A DNA stretch of 64,000 bases from Anastatus disparis (taxonomy: Eukaryota; Arthropoda; Insecta; Hymenoptera; Eupelmidae): contig JAFFSR010000265.1 in the NCBI GenBank assembly GCA_017163975.1, positions 868,001-932,000 of the forward strand. Direction: 5' to 3'. Positions within the stretch are counted from its first letter, which is position 1. Every line of letters starts with the position of its first letter. The notes under the pieces are model-generated. The model searched no databases, was not told the origin of the DNA, and was given only the letters and a program-made list of their open reading frames with translations. The position numbers and the translations under genes are program-made. Positions 33,146 through 44,035 of this stretch are shown here, piece after piece.

Positions 33146-34050
33146 TGGTTTGTTGTACGTCTTTGCGTTTTAATTTTTAATATAATTAATTAAACGAGGT
33201 TGTAAGTCTCGTCTTTTACGCAAATTTTTACAACATTACACTGAGACTTAACCCAATGTAATTATTTTTGTTAAAGGAATATAGAAATAAATATTCACAA
33301 TTTTAAAATATTAATAAGGATTTAATACAATGAAAAGTAAGAAAATACAAATTAAAATAACAGTTTAAAGTTTTGTGTGTTTCTCTTGCGAGATGTGCCG
33401 ATAGACTCGCTAAAGTTTTTCCAAAAAGAAAACTCTTAGAAAAATATTGCTTTCCTAAGCCAACCTCCTTTTATAAAAAACATTCAAAATATTTTCTAAT
33501 TGGTCGAAAAATTTTAAGTAAAACAATTGAGAGGCAGGACCTCTCAATATCAGCGTTAACATTATACGCGACTTGACCATAGGTCATTTTAAGCTGTCTG
33601 TCCCGAGTGTTCACCATATGTGCGTGAACGCGAGAGTCTTTCTATACCCTTTTTTTATACGGGTTCAAATACAATAAAAGAATCGGTTGGCTCAAGAAAG
33701 CTTACAAAAAATTTGACGAATTTATATTTTTATTTTTCAAACTAAAATTCTTTTAAAATGAAAATGAATAGATATTTAACGTAAGAAAAAAAATGCAATT
33801 TAAGTTATTTACGACAAGCAAATATTTTCTTTTTCTTAAATGTAACAAAAAAAAGGTTTTCAATATATTCTATACTAAAAGAAACTATTATTTCAAAACT
33901 ATATAATAAATCAAATATTATTTCCTAAAGTATTAAGAGAAATATAAGAAAAACATTTTCACGTTTGAACAATACATTCAAAGTAAATTTTTAAAGATAA
34001 TTTTAAAATACATCTGTTAAACATATAAAAATTCTTAATGCTACACAACA
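33146..34050 (-). repeat. BEL/Pao 3' LTR
   Basis: About 905 bp, starting TGTTGTGTAGC and ending ACAACAAACCA when read on the minus strand. It is almost identical to the other LTR; the difference seen by eye is a small cluster near 33510. Confidence 0.95.
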
Positions 34051-34051
34051 T

Positions 34052-34063
34052 ACTCCCCCCGTT
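34052..34063 (-). other. Polypurine tract of the BEL element
   Basis: AACGGGGGGAGT immediately precedes the 3' LTR on the minus strand, the usual position of the plus-strand primer. Confidence 0.8.
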
Positions 34064-34080
34064 GAGAGTATAGCGATCAA

Positions 34081-37000
34081 CTATTTATCTCTTATAGTCT
34101 TTAAGTAATTTTCTTCTATAGGTAATAGTGCCAACTTTTTTACGCTTCGTTTGAATTGACTGCTGCTAGTTTTAACAGTCACAGTACGCACTATACCATC
34201 TTCTCCTGGATGAGTTTCAATGACTCGGCCCAATGCCCATTGCATTGAAGGAGTATTATCTTCTTTTAACAATACGATTGCATCCTTTTTTATAGAATGC
34301 TCACCTGATGTCCATTTATGGCGAATATTCAATTCGTTGACATATTCTTTATGCCATCTGGTCCAAAAATGTTGGCGGACTTTTTGAATAAGTTGCCATC
34401 GTGACAATCGATTAGATGGTGTATTACTGAAGTCGGCTTCAGGAATGCTCGTTAAAGAATCGCCTATAAGGAAATGGCTAGGAGTAAGGACAGAAGGATC
34501 ATTAGGATCGCTTGACATTGGTGTAAGTGGACGTGAATTTAGGATAGCTTCTACTTCAATGGCAAACGTATTAAATTCTTCGAACGTAAATAAAAGATCA
34601 GTTACGACGCGTTTTAAATGATATTTAAATAATTTTACCGTCGATTCCCATAGACCTCCCATGTGCGGCGATAACGGGGGTATAAAATGCCAAATAATTT
34701 CTTGTTCGACTAAAAAATTATTCATTTTTTCTTGATAATTTTTAGAATTAATGAGCGCATACAATTCTTTTAATTCATTTTTAGCCCCAACAAAATTTGT
34801 TGCATTGTCTGTGTAGACGTTTTTGGGCCTTCCACGTCGAGCTATAAATCTTCTGAAAGCTGCAAGAAAGCCTTCAGTAGTTAAATCACTTACTACTTCT
34901 AAATGTACGGCCTTGATTACTAAACAGACAAATACAGCAACATAGATTTTAATTTGCTTCGTATTTCGATGTTTCTTTTCTTTGATTAAAAAAGGTCCAC
35001 AGTAATCTATGCCTACATTGTAAAATACTCGAGCTTCTGTGATTCTAACTTTTGGTAAATCAGCCATTAAATATTCAATAGTAGGCGGATTTGCGCGATA
35101 ACAACGAACGCAATTTCTTACTATTTTACGAACTTGATTTCGTCCGTCAAGTAGCCAAAATTTTTGCCTTATAGCATAAAGTGTACTTTGAATACCGGCA
35201 TGTTGATTTTTTAAATGATAATCGCGAATAATTAAAGTAGTCACGTGATTATTATTAGGTAGCAGCGCTGGATGTCGTTGAGAATAAGAGAGCTGTGATT
35301 TTTTTAATCGCCCCCCTACTCTTAATATTTTTTCTTCATCGAGAAAAGGACACAAAGAAATCAATTTACTATTTTTCTTAATATTTCCGTTATTCTTGAT
35401 TTCATGTATTTCTTTGGCAAAACATACGCTTTGAATGCGCCTAATAATAATTTTTTCTGCTTCTATTAAATCTTCTGAACTCAACATGCCAGTATATGAC
35501 TTTCCACGCTTCAAATATAAGGTGAAAGATACAAATTTTTTCAATTTTATAAATGACGAAAACCTTTCAAAAATTTCGAAATATTTTGTGTCTTGGCATG
35601 CGTTTTTGTCATATGTTGATAGGAGACAAGTACCTGAGCGGATTTCTGGCATATCTTTGATACCTGCAAGTTCAATTTTTGGCCATGTATTTTCATTTTT
35701 ACATAACCATGAGGGACCGTGAAACCATAATTTATTTTTAAGAAATTCAGCAGGTAATTGTCCTCTTGATAAAGAGTCTGCAGGGTTATCTTGTGACCGT
35801 ACATGTCGCCATTGTTGTGCCTCTGTATTAGCTTGAATTTCTGCTATTCTATTAGCTACAAAAGTTTTTAATTGATGACACGATAAATTAATCCAATGTA
35901 GTACAATTGTTGAGTCAGTCCAAAAAATTATTTTTTCAAAGTTTATCTCAATACTATTTAGGACTTGTTTGTATAATTTAACAAGTAATAATGCTGCACA
36001 CAATTCGAGGCGTGGAATAGTTATCGCCTTTACTGGAGCTACGCGAGATTTAGCGCAAAATAGTTGACATTTTATCTCGCCATTTTTGTTTACAGATCTC
36101 AAGTAAATACTGGCTCCATATCCCTTTGTGCTTGCATCGCAGAATCCATGTAATTGTATTGATTTATTATCAATTATAGTTCTTCTGCAAAATGAAACAT
36201 TATTTATACTGCTTAATTGTTTGCAGAATTCTACCCATGATGTATAAATTTTAATTGGCACTGACTCATCCCAATTGAGTTTTTCTTTCCATATTTCTTG
36301 CATTATAGATTTAGCATATAAAATTATTGGGCCTAAGAGACCTAGAGGATCAAAAATCTTGGCGATCTCTGAAAGAATGGCTCGCTTTGAATTAGCTGAA
36401 AGGATATCATTGTTTTTCACTGTATAAGTGATAACATCGAGCTTTGCATTCCACATGAGTCCTAATGTTTTGAGAGTTTGATCGCAATCGAGCTGAAAAT
36501 TAGAATCAATTTGTTCTCTCATTAAACCAGATAAAATATTAGGTTCATTAGATGCCCATTGCCGCAAGTTAAACCCTCCAGCTTTCAATAGAGCTGTAAT
36601 ATCATCTCTTATTTTGCGAGTTTGCTCTATTGTTTCAGCACCAGTGAGCATGTTATCTACATATAAATCTTTTTTAACAATTTTAGCGGCTAGTGGGTGT
36701 GCATTGCTCTCGTCATCTGCTAATTTTTCGAGACTACGTATTGCGAGGAAAGGAGCTGGAGCCAAGCCGAACGTGACCGTGTTTAATTCATAAGTTTTAA
36801 TCTCTCCGTTTTCCTTCCATAAGACTCGCTGAAATTTTCTGTCAGTCTCTCGGATCAATACTTGCCTATACATTTTTTCTACATCAGCAGATACCACATA
36901 CTTATGTAATCTGAATCGCAATAACAGCGAAAAAATATCGTCCTGAATTGTTGGACCTACCATAAGTATTTCATTTAAAGATATTCCAGAGCTAGTTTTT

Positions 37001-37950
37001 GCTGAGCCGTCAAATACTATTCTTAATTTTGTAGTATTACTAGTCTCTTTAATTACAGCGTGATGAGGCAAGTAAAATCCTGGTTCATTGATATTTTGAA
37101 CCTCTGTCATGTGACCGAGTTGTCTATATTCATCAAAGACTGCAGTATAACTTTTCTGAAATTCTGGATTTTTCTCGAATTTCTTAAATAACATATTTAA
37201 ACGTTTTATCGCTTGCATTCGAGATTCCCCAAGAGCCTTATGATTAATTTTAAATGGCAATGCTACTATATATTTACCGGTACTGTCCCGTGTTACATTA
37301 GATAAAAAATGTTTTTCGCACTCAAGTTCTTCTTTAGAAAAATGAGTGTGTGATGGCCCTTCTTCTACATTCCAAAATCTTTCTAAGTCGATTTTTAGAT
37401 CGGTTAAAGCACATTTTGCCATCGTAGTTTTTTGTAATCCTACTGTATTTACGCTACCTCCAATTATCCAGCCTAATCTTGTTTTTTGTAAATATAAATC
37501 TGTATTTTTATTGTTTACATGAATTTGACCAACACAAAATAAAGATAAAGTTGGCCCTGCACCAAGCAATACATCTATTCGTGCAGGCTTATAAAATTCA
37601 GGATCAGCAAGTTTTATATTAGCTGGAATTACTATATTTTCTCTTGGAATAGCGTCGGTAGGGACAGCAGTGGCTATATTAGGAACCGTTAAGAATTCGA
37701 ATGTATTTTCATAAAGGCCCTGCATCGATTTAATTTTTGCAGTAACAATATGTTTCGTATGAGTATTTAATTCATTTAACGCTCCTACAGAAAGGCGACA
37801 TTTTTTCTTTGGCAATTTAAGTGTATTAGCTAAATTTTCACTGATAAAATTGACTGTGGAGCATGTATCTAATAAAGCTCTGCATTGAATTAAATTTTCT
37901 TCTTTGTCATATATTTTTATCAGTGCGCTTGTCATTAATTGATTTGACAT
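34081..37950 (-). CDS. pol: BEL/Pao Pol polyprotein
   Basis: The frame has 1289 codons. Domains in order: aspartic-protease-like region (LLDTCSTVNFISENLAN at about 26-42), Pao-type reverse transcriptase (SADVEKMYRQVLIRETD; catalytic LYVDNML at about 428, the family's usual YVDN variant) and RNase H (LHGFCDASTKGYGASIY at about 600). The integrase has an HHCC zinc motif (HLKNQHAG...NCVRCYRA, about 890-950) and a DDE core (GIDYCGPF at about 980, YTDNATNF at about 1043, GGLWESTVK at about 1097). A C-terminal FWTRWHKEYVNEL module completes it. These make DNA from the element's RNA in particles and insert it. The ATG is arbitrary: the frame is open further upstream to a TGA at 38004-38002, and Gag lies in another frame, so Pol must come from recoding or the copy is defective. 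Confidence 0.95.
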   Translation of the reverse strand: MSNQLMTSALIKIYDKEENLIQCRALLDTCSTVNFISENLANTLKLPKKKCRLSVGALNELNTHTKHIVTAKIKSMQGLYENTFEFLTVPNIATAVPTDAIPRENIVIPANIKLADPEFYKPARIDVLLGAGPTLSLFCVGQIHVNNKNTDLYLQKTRLGWIIGGSVNTVGLQKTTMAKCALTDLKIDLERFWNVEEGPSHTHFSKEELECEKHFLSNVTRDSTGKYIVALPFKINHKALGESRMQAIKRLNMLFKKFEKNPEFQKSYTAVFDEYRQLGHMTEVQNINEPGFYLPHHAVIKETSNTTKLRIVFDGSAKTSSGISLNEILMVGPTIQDDIFSLLLRFRLHKYVVSADVEKMYRQVLIRETDRKFQRVLWKENGEIKTYELNTVTFGLAPAPFLAIRSLEKLADDESNAHPLAAKIVKKDLYVDNMLTGAETIEQTRKIRDDITALLKAGGFNLRQWASNEPNILSGLMREQIDSNFQLDCDQTLKTLGLMWNAKLDVITYTVKNNDILSANSKRAILSEIAKIFDPLGLLGPIILYAKSIMQEIWKEKLNWDESVPIKIYTSWVEFCKQLSSINNVSFCRRTIIDNKSIQLHGFCDASTKGYGASIYLRSVNKNGEIKCQLFCAKSRVAPVKAITIPRLELCAALLLVKLYKQVLNSIEINFEKIIFWTDSTIVLHWINLSCHQLKTFVANRIAEIQANTEAQQWRHVRSQDNPADSLSRGQLPAEFLKNKLWFHGPSWLCKNENTWPKIELAGIKDMPEIRSGTCLLSTYDKNACQDTKYFEIFERFSSFIKLKKFVSFTLYLKRGKSYTGMLSSEDLIEAEKIIIRRIQSVCFAKEIHEIKNNGNIKKNSKLISLCPFLDEEKILRVGGRLKKSQLSYSQRHPALLPNNNHVTTLIIRDYHLKNQHAGIQSTLYAIRQKFWLLDGRNQVRKIVRNCVRCYRANPPTIEYLMADLPKVRITEARVFYNVGIDYCGPFLIKEKKHRNTKQIKIYVAVFVCLVIKAVHLEVVSDLTTEGFLAAFRRFIARRGRPKNVYTDNATNFVGAKNELKELYALINSKNYQEKMNNFLVEQEIIWHFIPPLSPHMGGLWESTVKLFKYHLKRVVTDLLFTFEEFNTFAIEVEAILNSRPLTPMSSDPNDPSVLTPSHFLIGDSLTSIPEADFSNTPSNRLSRWQLIQKVRQHFWTRWHKEYVNELNIRHKWTSGEHSIKKDAIVLLKEDNTPSMQWALGRVIETHPGEDGIVRTVTVKTSSSQFKRSVKKLALLPIEENYLKTIRDK

Positions 37951-38023
37951 TTGCGTTGTTGAAGAAATACAGCCTTCTTTCCTTTCTGTAGGAACAATTA
38001 GTCATGCGTCTTGATTTGAATAT

Positions 38024-39208
38024 TTATGTTCGTGCCATACATTTAGTGAATTTGCATTCATTCGCGTTATGAAGGCGAAGACAACACATACATAGAGACG
38101 CATCTTTAACTATTTGAATTCGTTTCGGAATATTATAACTTTGGAATTTTTTGCAACGATATAATAGGTGTGCTTCAGAACAAACGGGACATTTACGTGT
38201 ATTGGGCGACGTGAAAAATGTTTGTTTACCCGTTTTTCTTTCTTTTCCTTTTTTATGTGCGTGTAGTTTTTTATTTTCACTTTTTATGTCTTGACTGTCA
38301 TCGAATTTTTCTTCATCTCTTTTAGAGAGACGTGCTGAAGTTTTATACAAGAATTCGATCATTTCATCAAGTTTTGGAAAAACTCCGCGCTTTAAAGATT
38401 CTTCCCATTTTTCGAGAGTAACCCTATGCAATTTTTCTTCTAAATTTTGTACTAATATCTCATCCGTCACTTTAACTCCGAGAGCAGCTAATGACTCGAT
38501 GTGCTGTAAGGTATCGTCCGCGAGTCTTCGAAGACCTTCTGCAGATTCGCGTTCTTGAACAGGCAGCCGTAAGAGAAGACTTAAATGCCTACCTTTAATT
38601 AAACGATCATCTTCATACGCTCTTTGAAGAAGATCCCACGCGCGCTGATAATTTTCATCGATAATATTTATATTTTTAATTTTCTTTGCTGCTTCTCCCT
38701 TTACTGACGATTTTAAATATTGAAGTTTTTCGATATTAGTAAGATCATTTTGATTAATTAACGATAAAAATGAATCTTTAAACGACAGCCAATCTTCATA
38801 TTTTCCCGTAAAAGTTGGTAGAGATGTTGGCGGTAATTTAATGTGTCGTTTTCTTTCCGCGCATGTATGTGGCGTATTTTCATTTACCGTTGAAGTATTG
38901 GCATCCGCGTTTGTTAGAGTTCTTATTAATTGTTCAGCTTCAACTACCGCATCAAAATATTTATTTTGTGTTTCAAACCGCTCATTCGTTGTAGTTTTTT
39001 TCTCTGTTTCATCGAGTAATTCTAATTCGTCTTCTATTTCGTCGAACGATTCATACAACTTTTTTAAATTATTTAATCTTATCAGTAAGTCATCAGACGA
39101 GTGTAATTCATTTTTAAAGTCATCTAAATATTTACGGAAGTTTGTTAATTGCCTTTTTATATTACCGCGCTTTTGATTTAAGATTTTAATTCTATCCGCG
39201 TTTGCCAT
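38024..39208 (-). CDS. gag: BEL/Pao Gag
   Basis: 394 codons. The N-terminal half is helical (about 1-110), then comes the Pao-type Gag domain (KLPPTSLPTFTGKYEDWLSF, LQYLKSSVKGEAAKKI, LLRLPVQERESAEGLRRLAD) and a C-terminal Cys-rich zinc-knuckle region (CPVCSEAHLLYRC, CMCCLRLHNANECKFTKC). It forms the particle and binds RNA. The frame stops inside the last Cys/His cluster. A different frame continues the expected sequence (WHEHKYSNQ) but then meets a TGA. BEL elements normally encode Gag-Pol as one frame, so two lesions lie within about 40 nt here. Confidence 0.92.
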   Translation of the reverse strand: MANADRIKILNQKRGNIKRQLTNFRKYLDDFKNELHSSDDLLIRLNNLKKLYESFDEIEDELELLDETEKKTTTNERFETQNKYFDAVVEAEQLIRTLTNADANTSTVNENTPHTCAERKRHIKLPPTSLPTFTGKYEDWLSFKDSFLSLINQNDLTNIEKLQYLKSSVKGEAAKKIKNINIIDENYQRAWDLLQRAYEDDRLIKGRHLSLLLRLPVQERESAEGLRRLADDTLQHIESLAALGVKVTDEILVQNLEEKLHRVTLEKWEESLKRGVFPKLDEMIEFLYKTSARLSKRDEEKFDDSQDIKSENKKLHAHKKGKERKTGKQTFFTSPNTRKCPVCSEAHLLYRCKKFQSYNIPKRIQIVKDASLCMCCLRLHNANECKFTKCMART

Positions 39209-39699
39209 TTTAAGAAGAGGAACAAATTATTATTGGGACGTGAATTGTAATTAGAGGATAAAATAAGCGATTCTTATATTATGAGCTTACCCTTTTAGTT
39301 GAAGGTGTTGATTGACCTTTGATTCCAATGCACGTATGAACAGCTATTATTGATGCTGATTGTCCCAAGATGATCGGCGAATTGCGTAGACCTTTGTTCT
39401 CTTCTAGTCGACAGTATACGAGCGACGATGATTCTTGCCGTTTTTTATATGTGTCAGTATACAAGCGACACAATATTTAAAATTTGAATATATGTTAAAC
39501 GGCAAATGTTTATTGTTGAATATGAAACGTACGTAAATATTTCAGCAACGTAACGTTTATTGATTAAATTCAGCAATTTATTGTATTGCTTCAATATAAT
39601 ATTACAGCACTTACACTTTAGAACTGTTCACTTTTCACTGGTTTGAATTTAAAGTCAATGTTCTTTATTTTTATAAGTCAAAAACACTATTTATTAAAT

Positions 39700-39717
39700 C
39701 CGACTCGTTAAGGACCA
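39700..39717 (-). other. Candidate primer-binding site
   Basis: TGGTCCTTAACGAGTCGG directly follows the 5' LTR on the minus strand. The TGG start fits pairing with a tRNA CCA end. The tRNA could not be assigned from the sequence. Confidence 0.5.
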
Positions 39718-40621
39718 TGGTTTGTTGTACGTCTTTGCGTTTTAATTTTTAATATAATTAATTAAACGAGGTTGTAAGTCTCGTCTTTTACGCAAATTTT
39801 TACAACATTACACTGAGACTTAACCCAATGTAATTATTTTTGTTAAAGGAATATAGAAATAAATATTCACAATTTTAAAATATTAATAAGGATTTAATAC
39901 AATGAAAAGTAAGAAAATACAAATTAAAATAACAGTTTAAAGTTTTGTGTGTTTCTCTTGCGAGATGTGCCGATAGACTCGCTAAAGTTTTTCCAAAAAG
40001 AAAACTCTTAGAAAAATATTGCTTTCCTAAGCCAACCTCCTTTTATAAAAAACATTCAAAATATTTTCTAATTGGTCGAAAATTTTTAATAAAACAATTG
40101 AGAGGCAGGACCTCTCAATATCAGCGTTAACATTATACGCGACTTGACCATAGGTCATTTTAAGCTGTCTGTCCCGAGTGTTCACCATATGTGCGTGAAC
40201 GCGAGAGTCTTTCTATACCCTTTTTTTATACGGGTTCAAATACAATAAAAGAATCGGTTGGCTCAAGAAAGCTTACAAAAAATTTGACGAATTTATATTT
40301 TTATTTTTCAAACTAAAATTCTTTTAAAATGAAAATGAATAGATATTTAACGTAAGAAAAAAAATGCAATTTAAGTTATTTACGACAAGCAAATATTTTC
40401 TTTTTCTTAAATGTAACAAAAAAAAGGTTTTCAATATATTCTATACTAAAAGAAACTATTATTTCAAAACTATATAATAAATCAAATATTATTTCCTAAA
40501 GTATTAAGAGAAATATAAGAAAAACATTTTCACGTTTGAACAATACATTCAAAGTAAATTTTTAAAGATAATTTTAAAATACATCTGTTAAACATATAAA
40601 AATTCTTAATGCTACACAACA
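39718..40621 (-). repeat. BEL/Pao 5' LTR
   Basis: About 904 bp, carrying the promoter of the element. It differs from the 3' LTR by a one-base length change and a few substitutions near 40080. It ends about 530 bp from the ankyrin start codon. Confidence 0.95.
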
Positions 40622-40626
40622 CTTCT

Positions 40627-41152
40627 TTATGTGAATATTTTTTTTAATTTAATTTTTTATTTTTTAGAATTATATTTGTTTTATTTTTATGAATTATAAT
40701 CTATAGTGTGTTATAATGAGAGTATAATAAGAGCTTATTATAATGATATATTGATGATTTATTTAATGAATTATCATCAGTGAGAGAGTAGCAGATAAAG
40801 AGGAAACATATTCGACCGAGAGTAACAGATAATTTTTTGTGCTGGTTTTTCATTAATGATGAATTATCAATAAGTCTAAGTTGAACGTGTTTTTATCCCG
40901 GTATGAGAAAAATTGTATATGCCACTTGGGATAAAAATGCGACACTGTAGGCCGGCATAACCATACGTTATTTTTATTAGAGATTATTGGATATGCTGAT
41001 TTTTCTATTATGATCAACTATTAATATTCTTTGTTATTACCATTTTCTTACTTCCACGATATTTTTTACGAAAATAGAACGATTTATTAACAAAGTTTAT
41101 TTTTTTGTTGCAGATACATTAATTAAATAAAATCATCAGTTGAATATTGACA
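40627..41152 (+). promoter_or_regulatory. Inferred upstream region and leader intron of the ankyrin gene
   Basis: A clear acceptor TTTTTTGTTGCAG ends at 41113, 39 nt before the start codon, so a spliced leader is likely. A possible donor CCCG/GTATGAG lies at about 40900, and TATATTG (about 40745) with TCAGTG (about 40779) could be the core promoter. All but the acceptor are weak inference. The LTR ends just upstream. Confidence 0.35.
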
Positions 41153-43974
41153 ATGAAAATGTGGCAATCATGCTTAAAATGTTTTGAAAAGTTATCTTAT
41201 ACTGCCACCTGCAATGATAATGTTTATATAAACGAAGTATTTAATAAATTTTTTCAAAATATTAATGATTGGGAAGACTATACACTTTTAATACTTGCAC
41301 TACAAAAAGGAAATGTGAAGATGATTAATTTTCTTCTTCAAAAAGATTGTCGAGTTAAAAGAAATATAAGGACTAATCTATTTCATACTCCGTTGTATTA
41401 CGCAGTTACATTAAGAGATTTAGATATTTTAAGAAAATTGTTAATGAGAGGTGCTTCAATTACCGACAAAGATTTAAACGAAGAAACGCCGCTTTGTTTA
41501 GCTATAAGAAAACAAGAATTGAAATGATTGACTTAATATTGTCAATGTATGATTTTGATAATATCAATATATTTAATAATTATTGTTTTACTCATTTTTA
41601 TATGGCTTGCATGAGAAACAAATTTAATGTTGTTAAAGGCTTTGCAGAACGTGGTATGCCCCTGAATGGTTTTCAAAATTTTTCTTATCTAGATGCAAAT
41701 GGGTATACGCCATTACATTTCGCGGTAAAATATATGAATGTTGAAATGGTTGAATTTCTTTTAGAAAGAGGTGCTGATATTTTAGCAAAAGATTTACATG
41801 AACAAACTGCTCTTGATTTCGCTCATGAGTTGAGAAAAAAAGTAAGCCGGAAATCTAAAAAAAGAAAAGAGTTGTATAGAATTATCAATTCAATAAACAC
41901 TGCAGTCTATGTGGATCCTGTAGATAAAACAGGAATTTCACATTTCCACATAGCTTGCGCAACAGGCAAACTGTGTGAAGTCAAAAGTTTTTTAAAAAAT
42001 GGTTTTGACATAAATGCAGTAGCATTGCCAAAGGCCTACTTGTACCCCTCTTATACAGGCGGACATTTCGCAATAATTAATGGTCACGTAGAAGTAGTAA
42101 AATTACTTTTATATCATGGTGCTGATTTTGGTATGATGACTTCGACTGGCGATAAATTTTTACATTCTGCAGTGAAACATGAAAATTTGCAAATAGTTCA
42201 AGAACTGATCAAATACAACGCCAACATTAATATTCCAAATCATCAAGGAAATACAGCACTTCACACAGCATTTTATAAAAATAATGGTGTGATCGTTGAT
42301 TTACTATTAACTCACTGTCCTAAAAATATCAATCCACGAAATAATAGTGGATTATCACATTTCCACATTGCATGTAGCCGAAATAATACTTATATTGTCC
42401 AGGCATTTTTAGAGAGTAAAATATCAATAGATCAATGTATAAATATAGATGAGCATCATCATTCTGGCTATTCTCCATTGCACTTTGCAGTTAATTATAA
42501 TCGATTGTCTGTTGTTGAGGTACTTTTACAGTATAATGTTAACGTAAATGCAAAAGAAGCCAAAGGATTAACAGCGCTTCATTTAGCATGCAAACAAAAT
42601 TATTCGAAATTCCATGAAGTACTTTGCAAATTTTTTAATAAATCTAATTATCAAAAAGATTATACAATTGATTGGACATCTAACCGAAAAGATCAAATAA
42701 AAATAATAAAATTACTTTTGGATCACAAAGCCAATCTTAATTCGACAGATAATACTAGTCGAACACCTCTTTTTCATGCATGCACTCTTAAGACGCCTCG
42801 TTTCAAAATCCTAGCAAAATATTTAAGTTTTGATATCCAAGCCTCAGTAAAAATCATTTTTTGGAGAGAAAGGCTTCAAAGACGTACGGAAATTGTTAAT
42901 ATTCTTGTTAATCGTGGTGCTGATTTGAAAATCAGAAATGATAGGAAGGAGACGATTCTTCATTGTTTATTACATCAGCCGATACATTCGACTACATTAG
43001 GATTATTTTTATTATTTATAAATAGAGGTGCTGAAATTGATGCTAAAGATATAAATAATGAAACTCCACTACTCTTCATGACAAAAAATAAAAATCTCGA
43101 GGACAGGGATGTTCTTTCTAGATTTAATTGGTTGGCAAGTACTCGAATAACTGAAATTCTTTTAATAAAAGGAGCGAATCCAAATGTGAAAGGAATTGAT
43201 GGAATGACACCACTTCATTATTTTTCAATTTATTGTTTTGATAGGTCAAAAATTGGATTTATAATTAATGCTGGTGGCGATATCAATGCTCAGAATTCAT
43301 ACGGACGTACACCGCTACACATAGCGGCATGGCACGATAACAGTGGCATTTTTGAAACATATTTAAAGAATGGCGCTGATATAAATGTTTTGGATTATTC
43401 TGGGCAAAATATATTATATTATATAAAAAAATGCAATGTCATATTAAAATATTTAATTAATCATAGATGTGAACTAAAACAGCTTGGATTTCATATTATT
43501 GATTCTCTAGACAAACGTATTCTAAAGCTTGCATCAGAAAATCCCAGGATAAAGGAAGACATAAGCCGTAGCAGTAATATTGAAGTTGTTTTAAGAGAAT
43601 GCCAATCACAAATTGAAGGACTAAAAAACGTAAGCATTGATCCTTCTACGTCTTTGTATGATCTTTTATTTAAAACTCATCATGAAATTTCAAAGTATAC
43701 AGTGAATGAGACTTTTAAAAACGCTGCACGATTACAGGATGAGTACCCATACTTTTCTCATTATTCTCATTTATTGAAACTCCAATTTAGAAATGGCCTA
43801 GCAAGGAATAAATTATTAAAATCTGCGAAAAAATCGATGGAATTTTTCATGATACACATGGGGATACCAGAAGAATGTTTGGATGAAATTTTGAAACATT
43901 TAAACAATAGCAGTCTCATAAAATTACAAAGCGATTACCTTATATCACTAGGTAATTACTATCGTACATTTTGA
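41153..43974 (+). CDS. Ankyrin-repeat protein with PRANC-like C-terminus, one frameshift
   Basis: Two frames (41153-41526 and about 41494-43974) overlap in different phase within one ankyrin repeat. They read as one gene with a single-base indel near 41500-41515 (true mutation or sequencing error). Together they hold roughly 15 or more ankyrin repeats (GYTPLHFAVKYMNVEMVEFL, GNTALHTAFYKNN, GRTPLHIAAWHDNSGIFETY). The end (LKLQFRNGLARNKLLK, then IPEECLDEILKHLNNSSLIK) resembles the F-box-like PRANC module. Ankyrin-PRANC proteins are known from poxviruses, Wolbachia and parasitoid wasps; in poxviruses they recruit SCF ubiquitin ligases to ankyrin-bound targets. There is no signal peptide or membrane segment, so an intracellular role is likely. 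The first ATG (MKMWQSCLKC) follows a splice acceptor. The start at 41153 is preferred over an in-frame TTG at 41147. Confidence 0.85.
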
Positions 43975-44035
43975 GAGATATTTCATTTACGTTGTTGCAG
44001 CGATCACTTTTGCAATGTTGAAGGTATCAGGACTG

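Larger units (their letters stand above)
33146..40621 (-). mobile_element. BEL/Pao LTR retrotransposon, full length
   Basis: The 7.5-kb element lies on the minus strand with two LTRs (39718-40621 upstream, 33146-34050 downstream), Gag and Pol frames, a polypurine tract and a candidate primer-binding site. The 5-bp target duplication CTTCT is at 33141-33145 and 40622-40626. The domain order protease, RT, RNase H, integrase with Pao-type signatures identifies BEL/Pao. The near-identical LTRs indicate a recent insertion. The gag-pol junction is broken (see the Gag and Pol entries). Confidence 0.97.

Noticed and set aside
33373..33576. 67-codon frame, repeated at 39945-40130
   Set aside because: It lies within both LTRs of the BEL element; the two copies diverge in frame, and no protein feature is seen.
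38841..39176. Plus-strand Ser-rich frame over BEL gag
   Set aside because: Antisense shadow of Gag; composition reflects the complementary codons.
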